From assembly GCA_012295275.1 (NCBI GenBank), contig CM022677.1, forward strand, positions 6,619,280-6,683,279: a stretch of DNA of 64,000 bases, read 5' to 3'. Numbering within the stretch: the first letter of the stretch is position 1; each line of letters opens with the position of its first letter. The stretch comes from Chrysomallon squamiferum. Taxonomy: Eukaryota > Mollusca > Gastropoda > Neomphalida > Peltospiridae. Positions 1 through 11,999 of the stretch are shown here, piece by piece. The notes beneath the pieces were generated by a model. That model saw only the letters and a program-made list of their open reading frames with translations, did not search any database and was not told the origin of the DNA. Both the position numbers and the translations under genes were made by a program.

Positions 1-729
1 AGAAACAGAGATAGCGTTATCATTACAGGAAAGTGAAGGGTCCATCCTGATAAAGTGTTCAGTGAACTCGGCGTTGATGAAAGACGATAGAATGGCGACT
101 TTGCTAACGAAACTATAAAAAAAGACTAACTTGCAGCCGTATATGTTAGTGTTTAAGTTACCAGACGGAGCTGATTTGTGTCCCAAAGAACGACAAGTTT
201 GTACTTACTGGTGCCGACTACAGCGGTGTGTCATATTTGTTGAAACAAGTAAATGATAACGACGATTCAAGAGTTGGCACTGATTTATGTAGTGGAAAAA
301 AATGAAGTGTTTTATACACAAAAGCGAAATAATAGTTAATTCAGCTGTTCTTGACAGTGCATATAGTTCAACGGTTGCCAGTGAAACCTGTATGAAATGT
401 TACTTGGATACTTAACACAGAAACTTGAACAAGTTAATGAAATGTTAGTGACAGCGTTTTCTAGTCTGGTACAGGTAAATGCCTTAAATCAAAGGAATAA
501 GTAACAATTCATTGTGAAATAGTGGGTGTAAAATATAACAGATATGGTTGAAAGTGACATGCAATTACTTTTGGGAAAACCAGCAGTGAAAATTGCAACG
601 TAGTGTCAGCTTTAGAGCATGACAGAGCACAATTCTACAAGCAGATTAATTTGTATACTCAGTGTTCATCTTGATGATTAAAACGACTTTTTAACACTAC
701 TACTGATAAAAAAAAAAAAAAAAATCATT
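1..729 (+). other. Coding-derived but broken sequence upstream of an integrase remnant
   Basis: This stretch has higher GC and richer codon texture than the AT-rich sequence further right, but no frame stays open for long. Short plus-strand pieces look coding, for example a Leu/Gln/Glu-rich run near 395-505 (LTQKLEQVNEMLVTAFSSL). It probably belongs to the same decayed element as the integrase remnant that follows. I cannot assign a domain to it. It could also be an unrelated processed pseudogene. Confidence 0.35.
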
Positions 730-1270
730 TTACAACTTCATAAACAGTTTTCTCATCCATTGAATCAAAGACTTGCAATGTTGTTAAAGGATGCAGGTGT
801 CAGTGATGATGATTGTCATAAGAGGTAACTAAAACTTGCGATGTTTGTAAACAAAATTCAAAAGAACTTCACCCAGACATATCGTGTGTTTCCCATTTGC
901 ATCAGAATTTAATAATGTGGCTCTGGATATAAAAGAATGGAAGTCAGGTGTACATTTCTTACATTGATTTGACAACATGATTCTGATTAGCTGCAGTTAT
1001 TCAACAAAAAGCTCCAGCTGTGATTGACAAAGTTTGCTGAATTCACTATTACAACTTTGGTTTGGATGGTAAATGCAATGAGTGGATTCAAATGACAGTA
1101 TGACATCAGATTAGATCATCAGATGTTGTTCACAAACCAGTGATAATGTGTACCACAAACAGGAGTAGAAACATCCTAGTTTTGCTCTTGGCCAGGATAA
1201 TAAAAGTATGTGAGATTTCATCCTTGCAGGTTATAAAAAATGGAGGCGAATTTCATTAGTTGGAAGAAAC
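730..1270 (+). mobile_element. Decayed retrotransposon integrase (H2C2 zinc-binding region plus start of catalytic core)
   Basis: Read in three successive plus-strand frames, this gives the layout of a retroelement integrase. At 730-830 a His-containing segment reads LHKQFSHPLNQRLAMLLKDA, the first half of the HHCC zinc-binding region. At about 822-865 a different frame supplies the paired cysteines (TCDVCKQ). From about 895 a third frame reads PFASEFNNVALDIKEW and then a block ending in HFLH. The Asp after VAL is the position expected for the first catalytic Asp of the rve core. A degraded NGGEF-like piece lies near 1240. Frameshifts and stops show it is dead. Family knowledge: this integrase style is common in retroelements of molluscs and cnidarians (from memory). 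No LTRs were found. Confidence 0.6.
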
Positions 1271-3377
1271 TGAACAGTCTGTGACTGGTGGTCTGTTACT
1301 AACTCTGCTAATCATTGAAAATAACAGTAATGCAGATGAAATCATGTTCCCATTTTAAGATGAAAACAAAACAGAAAATGCATTTTGTTGATCTGTAAAC
1401 TTGGTAGGAGACACAGAATTGAACAAACAGCAGCATGTTATTTCTCTGAAATTAATGTAAAAGAGAAATAATGCAGAAAAGAACTTTCAAGACAAATTAT
1501 TTTTTTAACTACATTTATTTCTATAATACTTTCAACAGTTTTAATTTTTCTTGTGAATGTGTTTACTGTTAAAATCCTATAATCATTTTCCATTCTTCTT
1601 TTGATAGATTGCTGCCTCATTTCCTTGAATGTTGCATATGGTGGTAGTCATTGGTGTTGTTTGTTCAGTACTTCAGATCAGAACAAAAAAGTAGCCTATG
1701 AAGTGGTGTTTCCTCTCTCATTATCTCAGTGATTCTTAACCAAGTAATCATAAATAAAATGTATTGAGTGTGTCGTTAAATAAAACATTTCCTTTTTCAA
1801 ATATCTCCATTAGATTATAAGAGACCTTCTTTTCGACAATTTGTTCAGCCATTTCTTTGTCCTCCCCCAGTCAGAATCTGAATAAATAACCAGACACTGA
1901 AGTTGGCTATTTTCATTACCTTGATTACTTATTTCAAATCTCACTTTCATGTTGCTCAGGAGTTCTGAAATTAGAGGGTGTCTGGTAGTTAGAAAGTTTT
2001 CACCTGTGCCTCTATGGTGAGATAATTCAGAAGAGAAAAGTGGATTTGCCTTTAATTAAAAATAGCCCATCTTTTGTCAAGTATTGTTCAAACAATATGC
2101 ATGTCTGTCCCAGTGAGTATAATTTCTAGTTTATCTACAGTATCTCACTTACTTGCTGAGTATCTCAATTACATGCTGAGTATCTCAATTACTTTTTTGG
2201 CTTCTTATTGGCATTTCCTACTTGCTATGATTTATACACTTTTTTTCCCAGTAAAGACCAGCCATGGACAGCATATTTTTTCCACATTTCTGTGAGTTTT
2301 CTTTCAACTCTTCTCTGTTCATACCTGTAGGTATAAACATAAATACAGTACTGTCAACTACACAAATCAGAATGTATTAAATATTAATAGCATCATGTTT
2401 ATTAAATAGGAGGCACATTTTAAATAAAAAGATAATTTCTAAAATTAAATTCATATTGCTGAGAAGAAGAACATTACAGAGATAACAGCAAAACTTTTTT
2501 AAATTAGCAAGAAAATATATACACATTTTTGGCATAGATGTATGTAAGGGTTAATTTCTTACTTTACATGCTTGCTTTTGGGTTTACTTTGGCTAGAAGT
2601 TCTTTATAGAAAATTCCATCGTTCTGACACATTCCAGACATGATAATTAATTTAATTAGCTTTTTCACTAGGCACCAAATTAACCAGCCAATCAAATAAA
2701 TTCAGAGAGTAAAAACTACCCAGAAATTGGAAGTACTAACACATAATTGTTTCAACATCCCAGTCGCCCACCTCCCAGTTGATACACATATATCCCAATA
2801 GATAAATAATTTCAAGTCAGTTTCAAGCTATTTATTTATAAACAAGACAAATTTTATTATAATATAAAAATATTATTCAGTTTTGAGGAAACCTGAGTTA
2901 AAAATAATTATAGCCAGAATTGGTTATGAAAGAATCAAGTTATATCAATATAGTTTTAAGTTATGTATACATTTAACAATATACCTTTAAATGACAAAAC
3001 AAAAAAAACAAGGAAAATGTTTCTTACTGAATATCACTGCCAAAGTGCATATCACACTCCCGCATGTCACTTACTTTCAACCAACCGTAAACTCTCTTTC
3101 CTTGTCTGTGAAACTGCAGAACTGAAGAGAAAAGTGAAGCCAAGCAAATTGACAAATTTCAAACTGTTAGTCTGGTGCACAAAACTCACCACATCTTGTT
3201 GCTAATTAATGTAAATTTTCAGTTTAAAAACTGCTTTAAAATGTTTGTCATCACATATTTTCCTGTAAAAGCAAATTACTGATTATTTAAATATATCACG
3301 TTAAAGGCAGTTTATTCACAGATTAAAATTGTTGTTTGTCATTATTTTATCTTTTCTCTACTTTATATAGAAATTAG

Positions 3378-3412
<35 letters not shown>

Positions 3413-3942
3413 GACTAAACTTTCTATTATATTTAGTTTCTAGATTACAAATTATCTAGAGCTGCAGCAGCCAGTAAATACAAGTAGAACATGTCTTTAC
3501 CATTTGTCATTACTTTCCTTTGTTTCCTTTAATTTCTTTCTCCTATTTCTACAAATTTGATTAAGCTTTGTCATAAAACAGTTTCCACAATACCTTTCTC
3601 ATTCATCCTCTGCTAGGATTGACCTTGTTTTCATTCATATCCTTTTCTTTGTAGATTTTGACGTTTCCAGTTCATTCTTATTGATTTCCGATGAACAGTT
3701 ATCAATAATGTCTAGTTTCATTTGAGTGACAAAAAGACATTAACATAACAAGTCCATTTCATACCTGTAATTGCTTTCTTGTTTGGTATTAATCAGCTGA
3801 ATATTATTAGTTTCATGCTCTGTATCTGTCAATACAGTAATGAACTCCTGTTCCATATTTATTGACTCATCTGATGCAAAGTATTGGCGATAATAAATAA
3901 GTCTTGTTTTATACAACACATTTCTTGTCTTTATATCCACAG
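1271..3942. other. AT-rich non-coding stretch with small repeats
   Basis: No convincing exon is seen. It holds a three-copy imperfect tandem repeat of about 21 bp near 2140-2195 (units built on GAGTATCTCAATTAC) and an (AT)n run at 3380-3409. The few open frames here (about 1438-1620, 2074-2295, 2963-3205) have low-complexity composition and no splice signals that connect to neighbours. Confidence 0.5.
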
Positions 3943-4053
3943 ATGTTTCACTTTTGTGAGCAGATCCTGAACTCATCATTAGAGCTATCTGAAAAGTCTG
4001 AGGAGAGAAAGAAAAAGTCACACAAGAAGGAATTAGAGACACCTTCCAGCACT
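3943..4053 (+). CDS. Putative exon, Glu/Lys/Ser-rich, 37 codons
   Basis: The stretch follows a good acceptor (ATATCCACAG) and is open for 37 codons up to a GTAGTG donor at 4054, ending in phase 0. The peptide begins MFHFCEQILNSSLELSEKSE and becomes strongly charged (EERKKKSHKKELE), as in a coiled-coil or linker region. The next candidate exon (6652) also starts in phase 0, so the two join without a frame break. No family is recognised. The first Met follows the acceptor directly, so it may be internal and not the start. It is a single-exon prediction without expression support. Confidence 0.4.
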
Positions 4054-5317
4054 GTAGTGTGGATTATAATTAATCAGAGATTTTCCTGTATGTTTCTTTT
4101 ACATCTCTTAATACATCCTGAAAACATTTACTTCCAGATGTTTCTCCATGCTTTTTAATGATATAAGTTTCTGTTTAAAGTTTCCTGACTTTACTTTTCT
4201 ATATATTTACTAGTCAATCTTTCTTTTTTCTCCATCATAGATCCATTTCTTTAATTATTTGTGGTCATTCTCACTTAACTGCTAATACTTTTTTTGTGAA
4301 AATAATATTAATCTGCTTATAGAAATAAAAATATTTCTTTAGTAATAAAATATGATAATATAACTGTACCTATCTGTAATTACCAATATAATTTCTGGTG
4401 TATAAAATAGAAAATTACTTCTCATCTTGTATTAAATCATAACAGCTGAGACAGGGATACTCAACAGATAATGAGGAATGATGCAGTAAGCCTTTCAGCC
4501 ATGTGATTGCAGGTATTGGTAGATAAACTTTATGACAGCCAAACAGCAATAGCAGTTCAAGTATTAAATTATACTATTGTCTTTTTTCACCATGAATGAC
4601 ATGATTTTAAATTATATATGACTTGAATTTCAAAGTATTGATATTTTTTTTGTTGAAAAATGGACATTACAAAACAATTTTTTATACATTATGTTGTGGA
4701 AATACTCTTCAGAATGCTGCTAACAGTTTTTCAAAGTGATTGAAATTATAATTATTTGTAATTTGTATAGTTCAGAATGGCAGATGTTTTATCTGGAGAT
4801 TCTGATTATAATTTCTGTGATTCAAAAATGAGCAGTCTGATGAGTATCAGCATCCTGTAGGTGCATCTTCAACATTTCTACATCACTCGTGACATAAAGA
4901 AAACTTCAAAATTAATGTGCTGCTTTGTTGGCTTTCCAAAACTTTAACAAAATAAAACAGTAAATTAAAAATACTACAAAATAATTGGTTTAATTTTCAA
5001 AAATGTGTTTTAACAAATGAAAAAATAGAATATTTAGTGCTATTAACAGATAGTATATTTTATGTAACTTGCTTTTTCACTAAAACGTATGTTTGGTAAT
5101 GCAACTTTTTCATTGTTTCATATTTAATAAATTTTGATTTTTGCTATTGATGGTGAAAATGTAAAATACATATATATCCAAAACTGATTTAAATAATTTT
5201 ATAATGAGTAAATATTTCAATGCTGAAATTGTTTAGTTTAAACTTAATTGTTCCTGCACATATTAGGTTAGTTTTTTCTTCTTTGATTAATTATCTCTAA
5301 CACTGTCAAGAGTTTAA

Positions 5318-5357
<40 letters not shown>

Positions 5358-6375
5358 ACAGGTGGCAAAAAATTAGGATTTTTATTTCCAAATTTGCTTG
5401 TGAAATGGTAAAAAAAAAAATAAAATAAATATAATAATAAAAAAATAAATAAAATAAAATAAAATAAATAGTAAATAAATAAATAAAATTGCTTATTAAA
5501 TAAACTTCCCAGTGAAAACTAACTTAAACTGGAGTTTAAAAGTAGTGAAATGTCATATTATAAATTTCTCTTCTGTAAAAGTTTCATTTTTCCATGGTGT
5601 AATAAATGTAAATTCCCTTTGAATCTTGTATGTTCGTAAGCTACAAAATCACACTGAAAAATACCATTTATTTTCAAGATAGGTTAGTGTAATTCTATAT
5701 TTCTCAGCTCTAATTATGTTCTGTGGTGTTGCTAACAGAATGTCACCTGAATCAGCTTTTTGTTAATTGAAAGGTAGAGTGTGCTCTATTTTTTCAGTAT
5801 TTATTTATTTAATATTTTTTTTATATTGACACGGAAGTCCCAGATCTACATTTCTAAATTATTGGTAGATATCTCAGATACACTTGTAAATAAATATATG
5901 TGTTTTCCAATGATAAATGATAAATGATAAAGTGTTCATTGGGCACTGATGTTAATTTTATTACTATTATCTAATATGCAGAAAATCAGAGGAAAAGTAC
6001 TGTTGTTGCTTTGTTTTAATTTTTGTTTTTTTTGTATCTCCAATACAGAAAAAGCAATGAAAACTAAAGTTTAATAAATTTTCATGAAAAGATTTGTGTA
6101 AAAATAGGTTACAATTTATATGTTGGAATTTTGTTACCTTCATCATTAAAAATATTAATTGGGAACAGTAACATCATCCTTTTATTTTCTAGGAGAAGTG
6201 CAATATATAGATGTCTGGTCATTCAATATTAAAAAAAACAAATAAAAAAACAACTTTTTTCTCTCCCTTTATTTTTATTATTTTTTCATCTTCGTATAAT
6301 AGTAGACTTTGTTTACAGAAAAATTGTAGTAGAGGTTAATAGCTTGATCTTTATTTTATTTTGCTTATTTATTAA

Positions 6376-6423
<48 letters not shown>

Positions 6424-6651
6424 TTTATTATTTGGTTCAGGTATGATTAGTCATTTATTTCAGCCTGTAAGCAAGTAATCAAATTAATAATAAAAATAAA
6501 ACGAAAAAGAAATTATAAAATGCTAATATTATTATAGTTTATTTTCAGTATGAAAAGAAAATATAAAAACATATATGAAATAATAATAAGTATAATAATA
6601 ATAAGGTAATAATAAATTGTTTTGAATACATTTGTGCAACTATTTTTCTAG
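4054..6651. other. Intron or intergenic AT-rich DNA with trinucleotide and A-rich repeats
   Basis: No exon-like block is seen. It contains (AAT)n at 5319-5353, an A-rich AAATA/AAAT run at 5407-5490 and (TTA)n at 6374-6425. If the exons at 3943 and 6652 belong to one gene, this is its intron of about 2.6 kb. Confidence 0.5.
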
Positions 6652-6759
6652 AACACTGTCTCTGGTTTAACAACTGATGCATTGAAAGCTAAAATTACTA
6701 AAGAGACAGAGTCAGTTAAAAGCAGGCTAGCAAACAGTCAGACAGCTCCTGATGTTCTG
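6652..6759 (+). CDS. Putative exon, 36 codons, amphipathic helix
   Basis: Acceptor TATTTTTCTAG, donor GTTTGT at 6760. Exactly 108 nt, phase 0 at both ends. The peptide starts NTVSGLTTDALKAKITKETE and continues SVKSRLANSQTAPDVL. Its spacing of Leu/Ile/Val and charged residues suggests a helix or coiled coil. It joins in phase 0 to the candidate exon before (3943-4053) and after (6986). No family is recognised. Confidence 0.45.
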
Positions 6760-6985
6760 GTTTGTATTAATTCATATTAGTTACATCTGTTAATAACAGA
6801 AAAGCTATGAAATAAAACAATGCAGTCAGATGAGTGTTTGGAAATGTTACCTTTATAATTAAATTACAGAACACATGCAATAATTTAATTAAATTTCTGT
6901 TTTAAAAAGTTTTTAACCTGTTTGCATATTTTAACATCAGAGACCTGTGGCTAATAAAAAAATAACTTTTTAAAGTTAATTTCAG

Positions 6986-7066
6986 GTGATAGAAATTCTC
7001 CAAGGTCAAGAAAAAGTGAAAAAGCTTAAACCACAATTCATTTGTCTTAAATCAGTCAGTGTCTGA
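6986..7066 (+). CDS. Putative exon ending in a stop, 26 codons
   Basis: Begins after the acceptor TTAATTTCAG and runs in phase 0 from the exon at 6652 to a TGA at 7064-7066, encoding VIEILQGQEKVKKLKPQFIC and a short tail. In a second frame the same bases read as a Ser/Arg/Lys-rich segment (DRNSPRSRKSEK) that also looks protein-like but stops early. It could therefore be a terminal exon, or an exon with an indel. The coding-like sequence continues to about 7339. Confidence 0.35.
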   Translation: MIEILQGQEKVKKLKPQFICLKSVSV

Positions 7067-7339
7067 TGTCAGTAAGCTTCCGCCATATTGTACCCTGTCC
7101 TGCCCATCAGAGGTGTCAGTCTGGACTGGATCATAATGCAAACCTTACTACCTGCAGCAGTCCATCACACTGGAATACACACAAGTATCATCAAAGAACT
7201 GTTCAGGATATGAGACAAGGGAGCAGCACCATAACCTTGAACTGTGGTGACAAACAAGAAACAGATTCATCTTCTGACATAAGATGCTACAGTTTTAAAG
7301 CTGCGATAGCAAATAATAAATACCAGAGTAAGACAGCAG
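7066..7339 (+). CDS. Coding-like block, Cys/Ser/His-rich, before a GTAAGA donor
   Basis: A continuous plus-strand frame with clearly higher GC than its surroundings. It contains CPAHQRCQSGLDHN and a Ser/Thr-rich tail, and reaches a good donor (GTAAGA at 7340). No upstream exon connects in this frame, and its end phase gives a stop if joined to the exon at 7786. It may be an alternative exon, an untranslated exon or old coding sequence. No domain is recognised. Confidence 0.3.
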
Positions 7340-7786
7340 GTAAGACTTTAAATTTAGATATGTTAATTTTAAGGTATAATTTAGTTTCAAATGCAAAGTA
7401 GTACAGTGTGTTAATTAAAATGGAATTTTATTGGTTATTTTAAGTATGTTTTTCCTACGAATAATTTGGTCTTTAAAATATTATTTTTATTTTTATTTAT
7501 AGAATTTTAAGTAGTTTTTCACTATTTAAATATCCACTACAGTAATGTTTTTTTGTTTTGTTTTTATAAACACACACCTATAGACATATATTTTTGGTAA
7601 TGCTAGCCAGGGAGAAAGTGTTTATTGAAAACAGCATCAGTTTATGCATTTTTGACACACTTCAGTTTGTGTTAATGATTTGTTTTTAACTATTACTTTT
7701 AAAATTATTTTAAATACATTTCTTAGTAATTCTTAGTAATTTAAAATTACTTGCTAACTTATTAGGTTTATTATTTGTCTTTCAGA

Positions 7787-8598
7787 ATGAATGAAAATAA
7801 GCCTGCTGAAACTGCAGAAAATGGTGAAAAGGTAAGTAAAGTTTTAATTACGTTTCGTATGGATGTAATGATACAGGAGAAAAATGTATTGTTTTTCTTT
7901 CTTGGATGGATAAAGACCTGTTTTTAGATAAAATTGTTCTTAGATATTTAAAGCATTTAAATCATTGAGAGCATTCAGAAGATTTGTCAACTTTTTAGAT
8001 CTATAACAAACACACCTTCACTTTCTGTGTTGACTTCACACGTTGGTATCACTGAGAATATTAACTAGCAGTCTGGTGGATTACACATTATATATTTATT
8101 TATTCTCACTCTCCTGTTTTCTTATCAACAATATAGCTGTTTTATGATTATATTTATAGATGATGAATTTAACAGTTAATAGAGAAAATGTTTAAAAAAA
8201 CCCAACAAACATGTTAGTTAATATTGTTAAGGTTATCTTCAGCTCTTTTATCTGTGTATAATCATTTTAAATATGAAATGTACATGCCAACTATAGGAAA
8301 TTAGTAAAACAGGAAGAAAAAAAAAATATATATATATATAACTAAATTAAAAATATATCTTAAAACCTTGGTTGATCACATCATTTTAGAAAGGAATGTA
8401 ATTTCATGTTTTGTTTTATTTTCTTTCTTTCCTAAAGGGTTATGCAACAGCTGCATCATTTGGAAAAGTTCAGGAGATGTCAAGGAGATTAACAGAAGGT
8501 GAACCATCTTTTCATATTATTACCTGTCACTTCTTAGTAATGAGCATCTAAGCAGACATTATTATTATAATAATGGTGGTGATTATGCTAATGTTAAT

Positions 8599-8660
<62 letters not shown>

Positions 8661-10276
8661 TTGCTCCAGTTTTTGTGTTAAGACAAAACTATTTTTATAT
8701 CATATATTTTTTTAACACTCAGTGATGATTCTAACAATTAAGGAAATATATATTTTTTTTAAATAAAGTTATATTTTACCAACTTCTAAACTTTTTGTTG
8801 TAATAAACCTTAACAGTTTATAATAAAGTTATGACTTATACAAACATAGCAAAACTTAATAAAATATGATGTAGTTTAAAAAAAGTTCCAGCAAGATATA
8901 GAATTTTAATTATATCAAGATATATAACTCTTCAAATATAACTCTTCAAATATAGTTAAATTTAATAAAGAAATAAATATTACTTTGTCATACTTGCTTA
9001 CATTTTAGTTTTCACTATAAATTAATTTTATAATAATATATCGAAGAAAATGTAATTGTTTGATTAATTCCAAGTTATATCTTATTGGAAGTTAAATATA
9101 TAAAATAAAGTATATTTCAGGTTAGCTATTTTGAATATATTTATTTATTTTTCCATAGATTTCATAGAAATGATACTTAAACATCAATAAATTAATATTA
9201 TTTTTCAGGCCATATAATAAATATTACAAACAGGCAAATTTTGACAGAGTATTATCAATTTTGTGTTTTGTTTGTTTGTTTGTTTCTAAAGTTGAAATTT
9301 ATTTTCAGTGTAACTAAAATATAAATAATCTATTAATTTTGGAACTCTTCTGTTTTTGTTTTTTTTAATCAGTTTGGATATAATACTTATAGTTCATTTT
9401 GTTAGGTTATTAGAAAATACATTATTTGTTATGTTTTACTCAAATTAAAGTTTAAAATTACAATTTTTAGGCAGATATTTTGATTTTCTATTACTTTAAA
9501 TTTGCGTTCTTTTTTATTTTTGATGTTGCTCTTTCAGGGTTTTTTAACAAATTTAATACTTCAACAATTCTGTTCTGCATTATGCAATGATTTTTGTTTT
9601 AATGTTGATTTATTTCACTATAAATTTGTGAATTTTAGTTTATCTTCACTTGCCTTTACTATTATCTCTTTTATCTTTGTATCTTTTTATTTATATTTAA
9701 TTTTTAATTTAATTTTGATATTTTATTTATTTATATATTTAATTTTTAAAATACTGGCATTCAAAACTTTTCTGCATGTTTATCATAAACATTTAAATTA
9801 ATAGCATCCATCACCTATAGATGTGACTTCCATTATATTGAAGAATCTAACTAGCAGAAGTAATTAGTTTAGATTTGGGATTAACACCTTTCTTTAATTT
9901 TTGTTTATGAATTTTTTTTTTTTTTTTCTCTATGAGATATATTCCTGCCACAGTTTTAGGCTCATCATAAATAATTATTAGTAGCCGGGATTCCTGCCAA
10001 AACAGTCTGCTAGATCATTGTAGAAGTTCAAGATGACAGAGGAAATAAAAGAGAGAAATGTACTCAGTGAATACAGATAAAACAAACTGTAAGCTGGAAA
10101 CCATTTTGAGTTTGTTAATTGTGGCTAATCCAGCTTTACTTCCAAAATTGCTAAATTAGTAATCTTGTTTTGCAAATTTAATTGTGCAAGCTGAAACTAA
10201 ATCTCTTTCTGGTTTTGTAGGTGATTATGACAAAAAAGACCTGAAGATGACAAATTCTGAAGAAGCAAGTCAATAA
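7787..10276 (+). CDS. Three-exon open reading frame, 53 codons, unknown small acidic/basic protein
   Basis: Join of 7787-7831, 8438-8498 and 10221-10276. Splice signals are canonical: TTTCAG at 7785, GTAAGT at 7832, TAAAG at 8437, GTGAAC at 8499, TTGTAG at 10220. Phases match: the first junction is phase 0, the second phase 1 (codon GGT split G/GT). The frame starts at an ATG one base into the first exon and stops at TAA (10274-10276). The product is hydrophilic, begins MNENKPAETAENGEK, contains FGKVQEMSRRLTEGDYDK and ends NSEEASQ. There is no signal peptide or membrane segment. It could be the 3' part of a longer transcript that includes the exons at 3.9-7.3 kb, or a separate micropeptide-like ORF. 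No family is recognised. Confidence 0.5.
8600..8660. repeat. (AAT)n followed by (ATT)n, a self-complementary microsatellite
   Basis: An AAT run of about 30 bp is followed directly by an ATT run of similar length, so the strand can fold on itself as a hairpin. It lies inside the second intron of the 7787-10276 frame. A larger example of the same arrangement is at 51378-51486. Confidence 0.8.
8661..10220. other. Intronic AT-rich stretch without recognisable content
   Basis: Between the second and third exons of the 53-codon frame. An open frame at about 9502-9801 is a Phe/Leu/Ile/Tyr-rich artefact of T-rich DNA. No exon or element is recognised. Confidence 0.5.
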
Positions 10277-10365
10277 AATGGAAACATATTCTTTAGTAAG
10301 TGGTATCAATATATTTTATAATAATAAATAATAGTAATGTGTTTAAGTATATATGTACATATGAA

Positions 10366-10560
10366 TGCAGGGCTTGTAATGACCAGTCACCAAATGCTAG
10401 CAAAGTTCTGTTTGGGTGACTGAGATGTTAAAATATTATTTGGGTGACTTTTTTTTTTATATAAGTTATAAGACAAGAGCCACTATTAATAATTTCAGGG
10501 CAATATTTCTTTCACAGAGTGTTAGTTAAAATGGTAGAATTCTCTTTATTTGTTCTCTGC
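10366..10560 (+). mobile_element. Partial DNA-transposon-like repeat, copy A
   Basis: Begins near CAGGGCTTGTAATGACC. In inverted orientation it closely matches the end of a second copy at 16640-16737 (CAGGGCTCGAAATGACC when reverse-complemented). Its right part (around GAGCCACTATTAATAATTT) matches direct sequence at about 15945-15990. The CAGGGCTYGNAAT terminus resembles ends of hAT-type non-autonomous elements (from memory). No transposase is present. Confidence 0.45.
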
Positions 10561-10942
10561 AATGAACAATTATAAAAATTATGTTTTTAATCAAGATCTT
10601 AACTCATTAATTGTAAGGTTTGCTGCAGGTAAATGATTTAGTATTTTTTAATGTTAATTTTGCTGCTCCTTGAATGTTACCATCATATCCAAGTCAGTAT
10701 TAAAACATTGTTTAAATATAATTCATTGATAATGAATAATAATTTTCCATGACTGAAACATTTCTTCCCAAAGATTTTATTGTGAAATTAATCATATGCT
10801 CCTAGCCTGGAAAGTGTAAAAAAAAAAATCTTTTTAATAATGTATGTTAAGCTTTAGAATGATAAACTTTATGCTTATTTTTTTATTTGTTGTTATTTTA
10901 TTTTTATTTTATTAATATTTCTTTCTATATTTGTTTATTTAG

Positions 10943-11172
10943 ATAAATCTGGCTAAAAAAAGGGGAAATGTACAAAATCCACAAAATTGGTCAATCTTGA
11001 ACAAATAGTAGGAAACAGTGATTCATACATGAAACAAGATAGTTGTTTAAATATACCTATCAGACCACCAGCACAAACTTTGGATCCAGCATTTCAGAGG
11101 ATTATGTTGACCAGCTTGGAAGACCTTTCAGGTAACTCAGATACAAGTGAACTTGAACTTGAAAAAAATTAA
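10943..11172 (+). CDS. Putative terminal exon with a probable 1-nt break at an A-homopolymer
   Basis: Follows the acceptor TTGTTTATTTAG. The frame that starts INLAKK ends at a TAG after 22 codons, while another frame from about 10959 to the stop at 11170-11172 reads a well-formed acidic Ser-rich peptide (including IPIRPPAQTLDPAFQRIMLT and LEDLSGNSDTSELELEKN). The two frames meet at a run of seven A at about 10955-10961; one more A would make the whole exon open. This suggests a sequencing or assembly indel, or a recent mutation. No family is recognised. Confidence 0.4.
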
Positions 11173-11990
11173 CGTGCTAATCAGAGCAAGCCGTTGTGAA
11201 GCACGTCTACGACAGACACACTTTCTGACAGGTCAGTGGGCGTGTCTGTTGCACAAAAGAGGTGTGGGTAAGGAAAGAGAGTGGACAGACAGTGGATAGA
11301 GAGTGGATAGAGAGTGGGTTCTCATTATGATTGCAGGACACAAGGGAGTGTCAGACATATGGGATCGTAATGAGTCGGTTCCGATGTTTCGTAGACGTTA
11401 TCCGCTCCTTGTTGTCTCGTATTCGTCACCAGGTCTGTGTTGGTTGTGTCCTGTTTGTTTGTTCTGTTCTCGGCTGCTGGTGATGTTTCCTTGTTCTTTT
11501 TGACTGCATCCCTCTGGTCCAACAATTCCAAACTTTTTTTTTTTTTTTCCATTGATCTTTTTTGTTGTTGTTGTTGTTGTATATTGTCTTTTTATTGATT
11601 TAAAAGATGCTATAAACATCTGCACCAAGAATAAGGACATGAGCACAGTTAACTTATTTACATTTATTATGTACATTTAAATAAATAAATAAATTAATTA
11701 ATTAAAAAAAGAAATAAAATAATAATAATAAAAATCTGATAACCGGGTTAGTATGGTCTGAAGTAAGTTTGTATAGTTTTGTTTTGAATTATTAATTTAA
11801 GTGGCTGCTCAAATTGATCTGTCAGTCAGCCGATCCATCCATAGACCAATCGCCTGTTCAACCAATCAATCTGTAAGTCAATAAATTCATTCAATTGTTG
11901 TTTATTTTTGTGTCAAAAAAGAAGAAAAGAAAAAAAAAGTCTAAAGTTTGTGTTTTGTGTTCAGAATGTGTGTTGTTACTGCAGTGAGGA
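11173..11990. other. UTR-like or repeat-like sequence with raised GC
   Basis: The first 350 bases are GC-richer than the surroundings and carry a short tandem GTGGATAGAGA repeat near 11290-11320. A T run at 11536-11550 and a (TTG)n run at about 11562-11582 follow. If read as part of the minus-strand retroelement, the T run could be its poly-A tail, but I could not trace the element continuously to this point. Open frames here conflict between strands and are not called. Confidence 0.3.
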
Positions 11991-11999
11991 CTAACTCTG

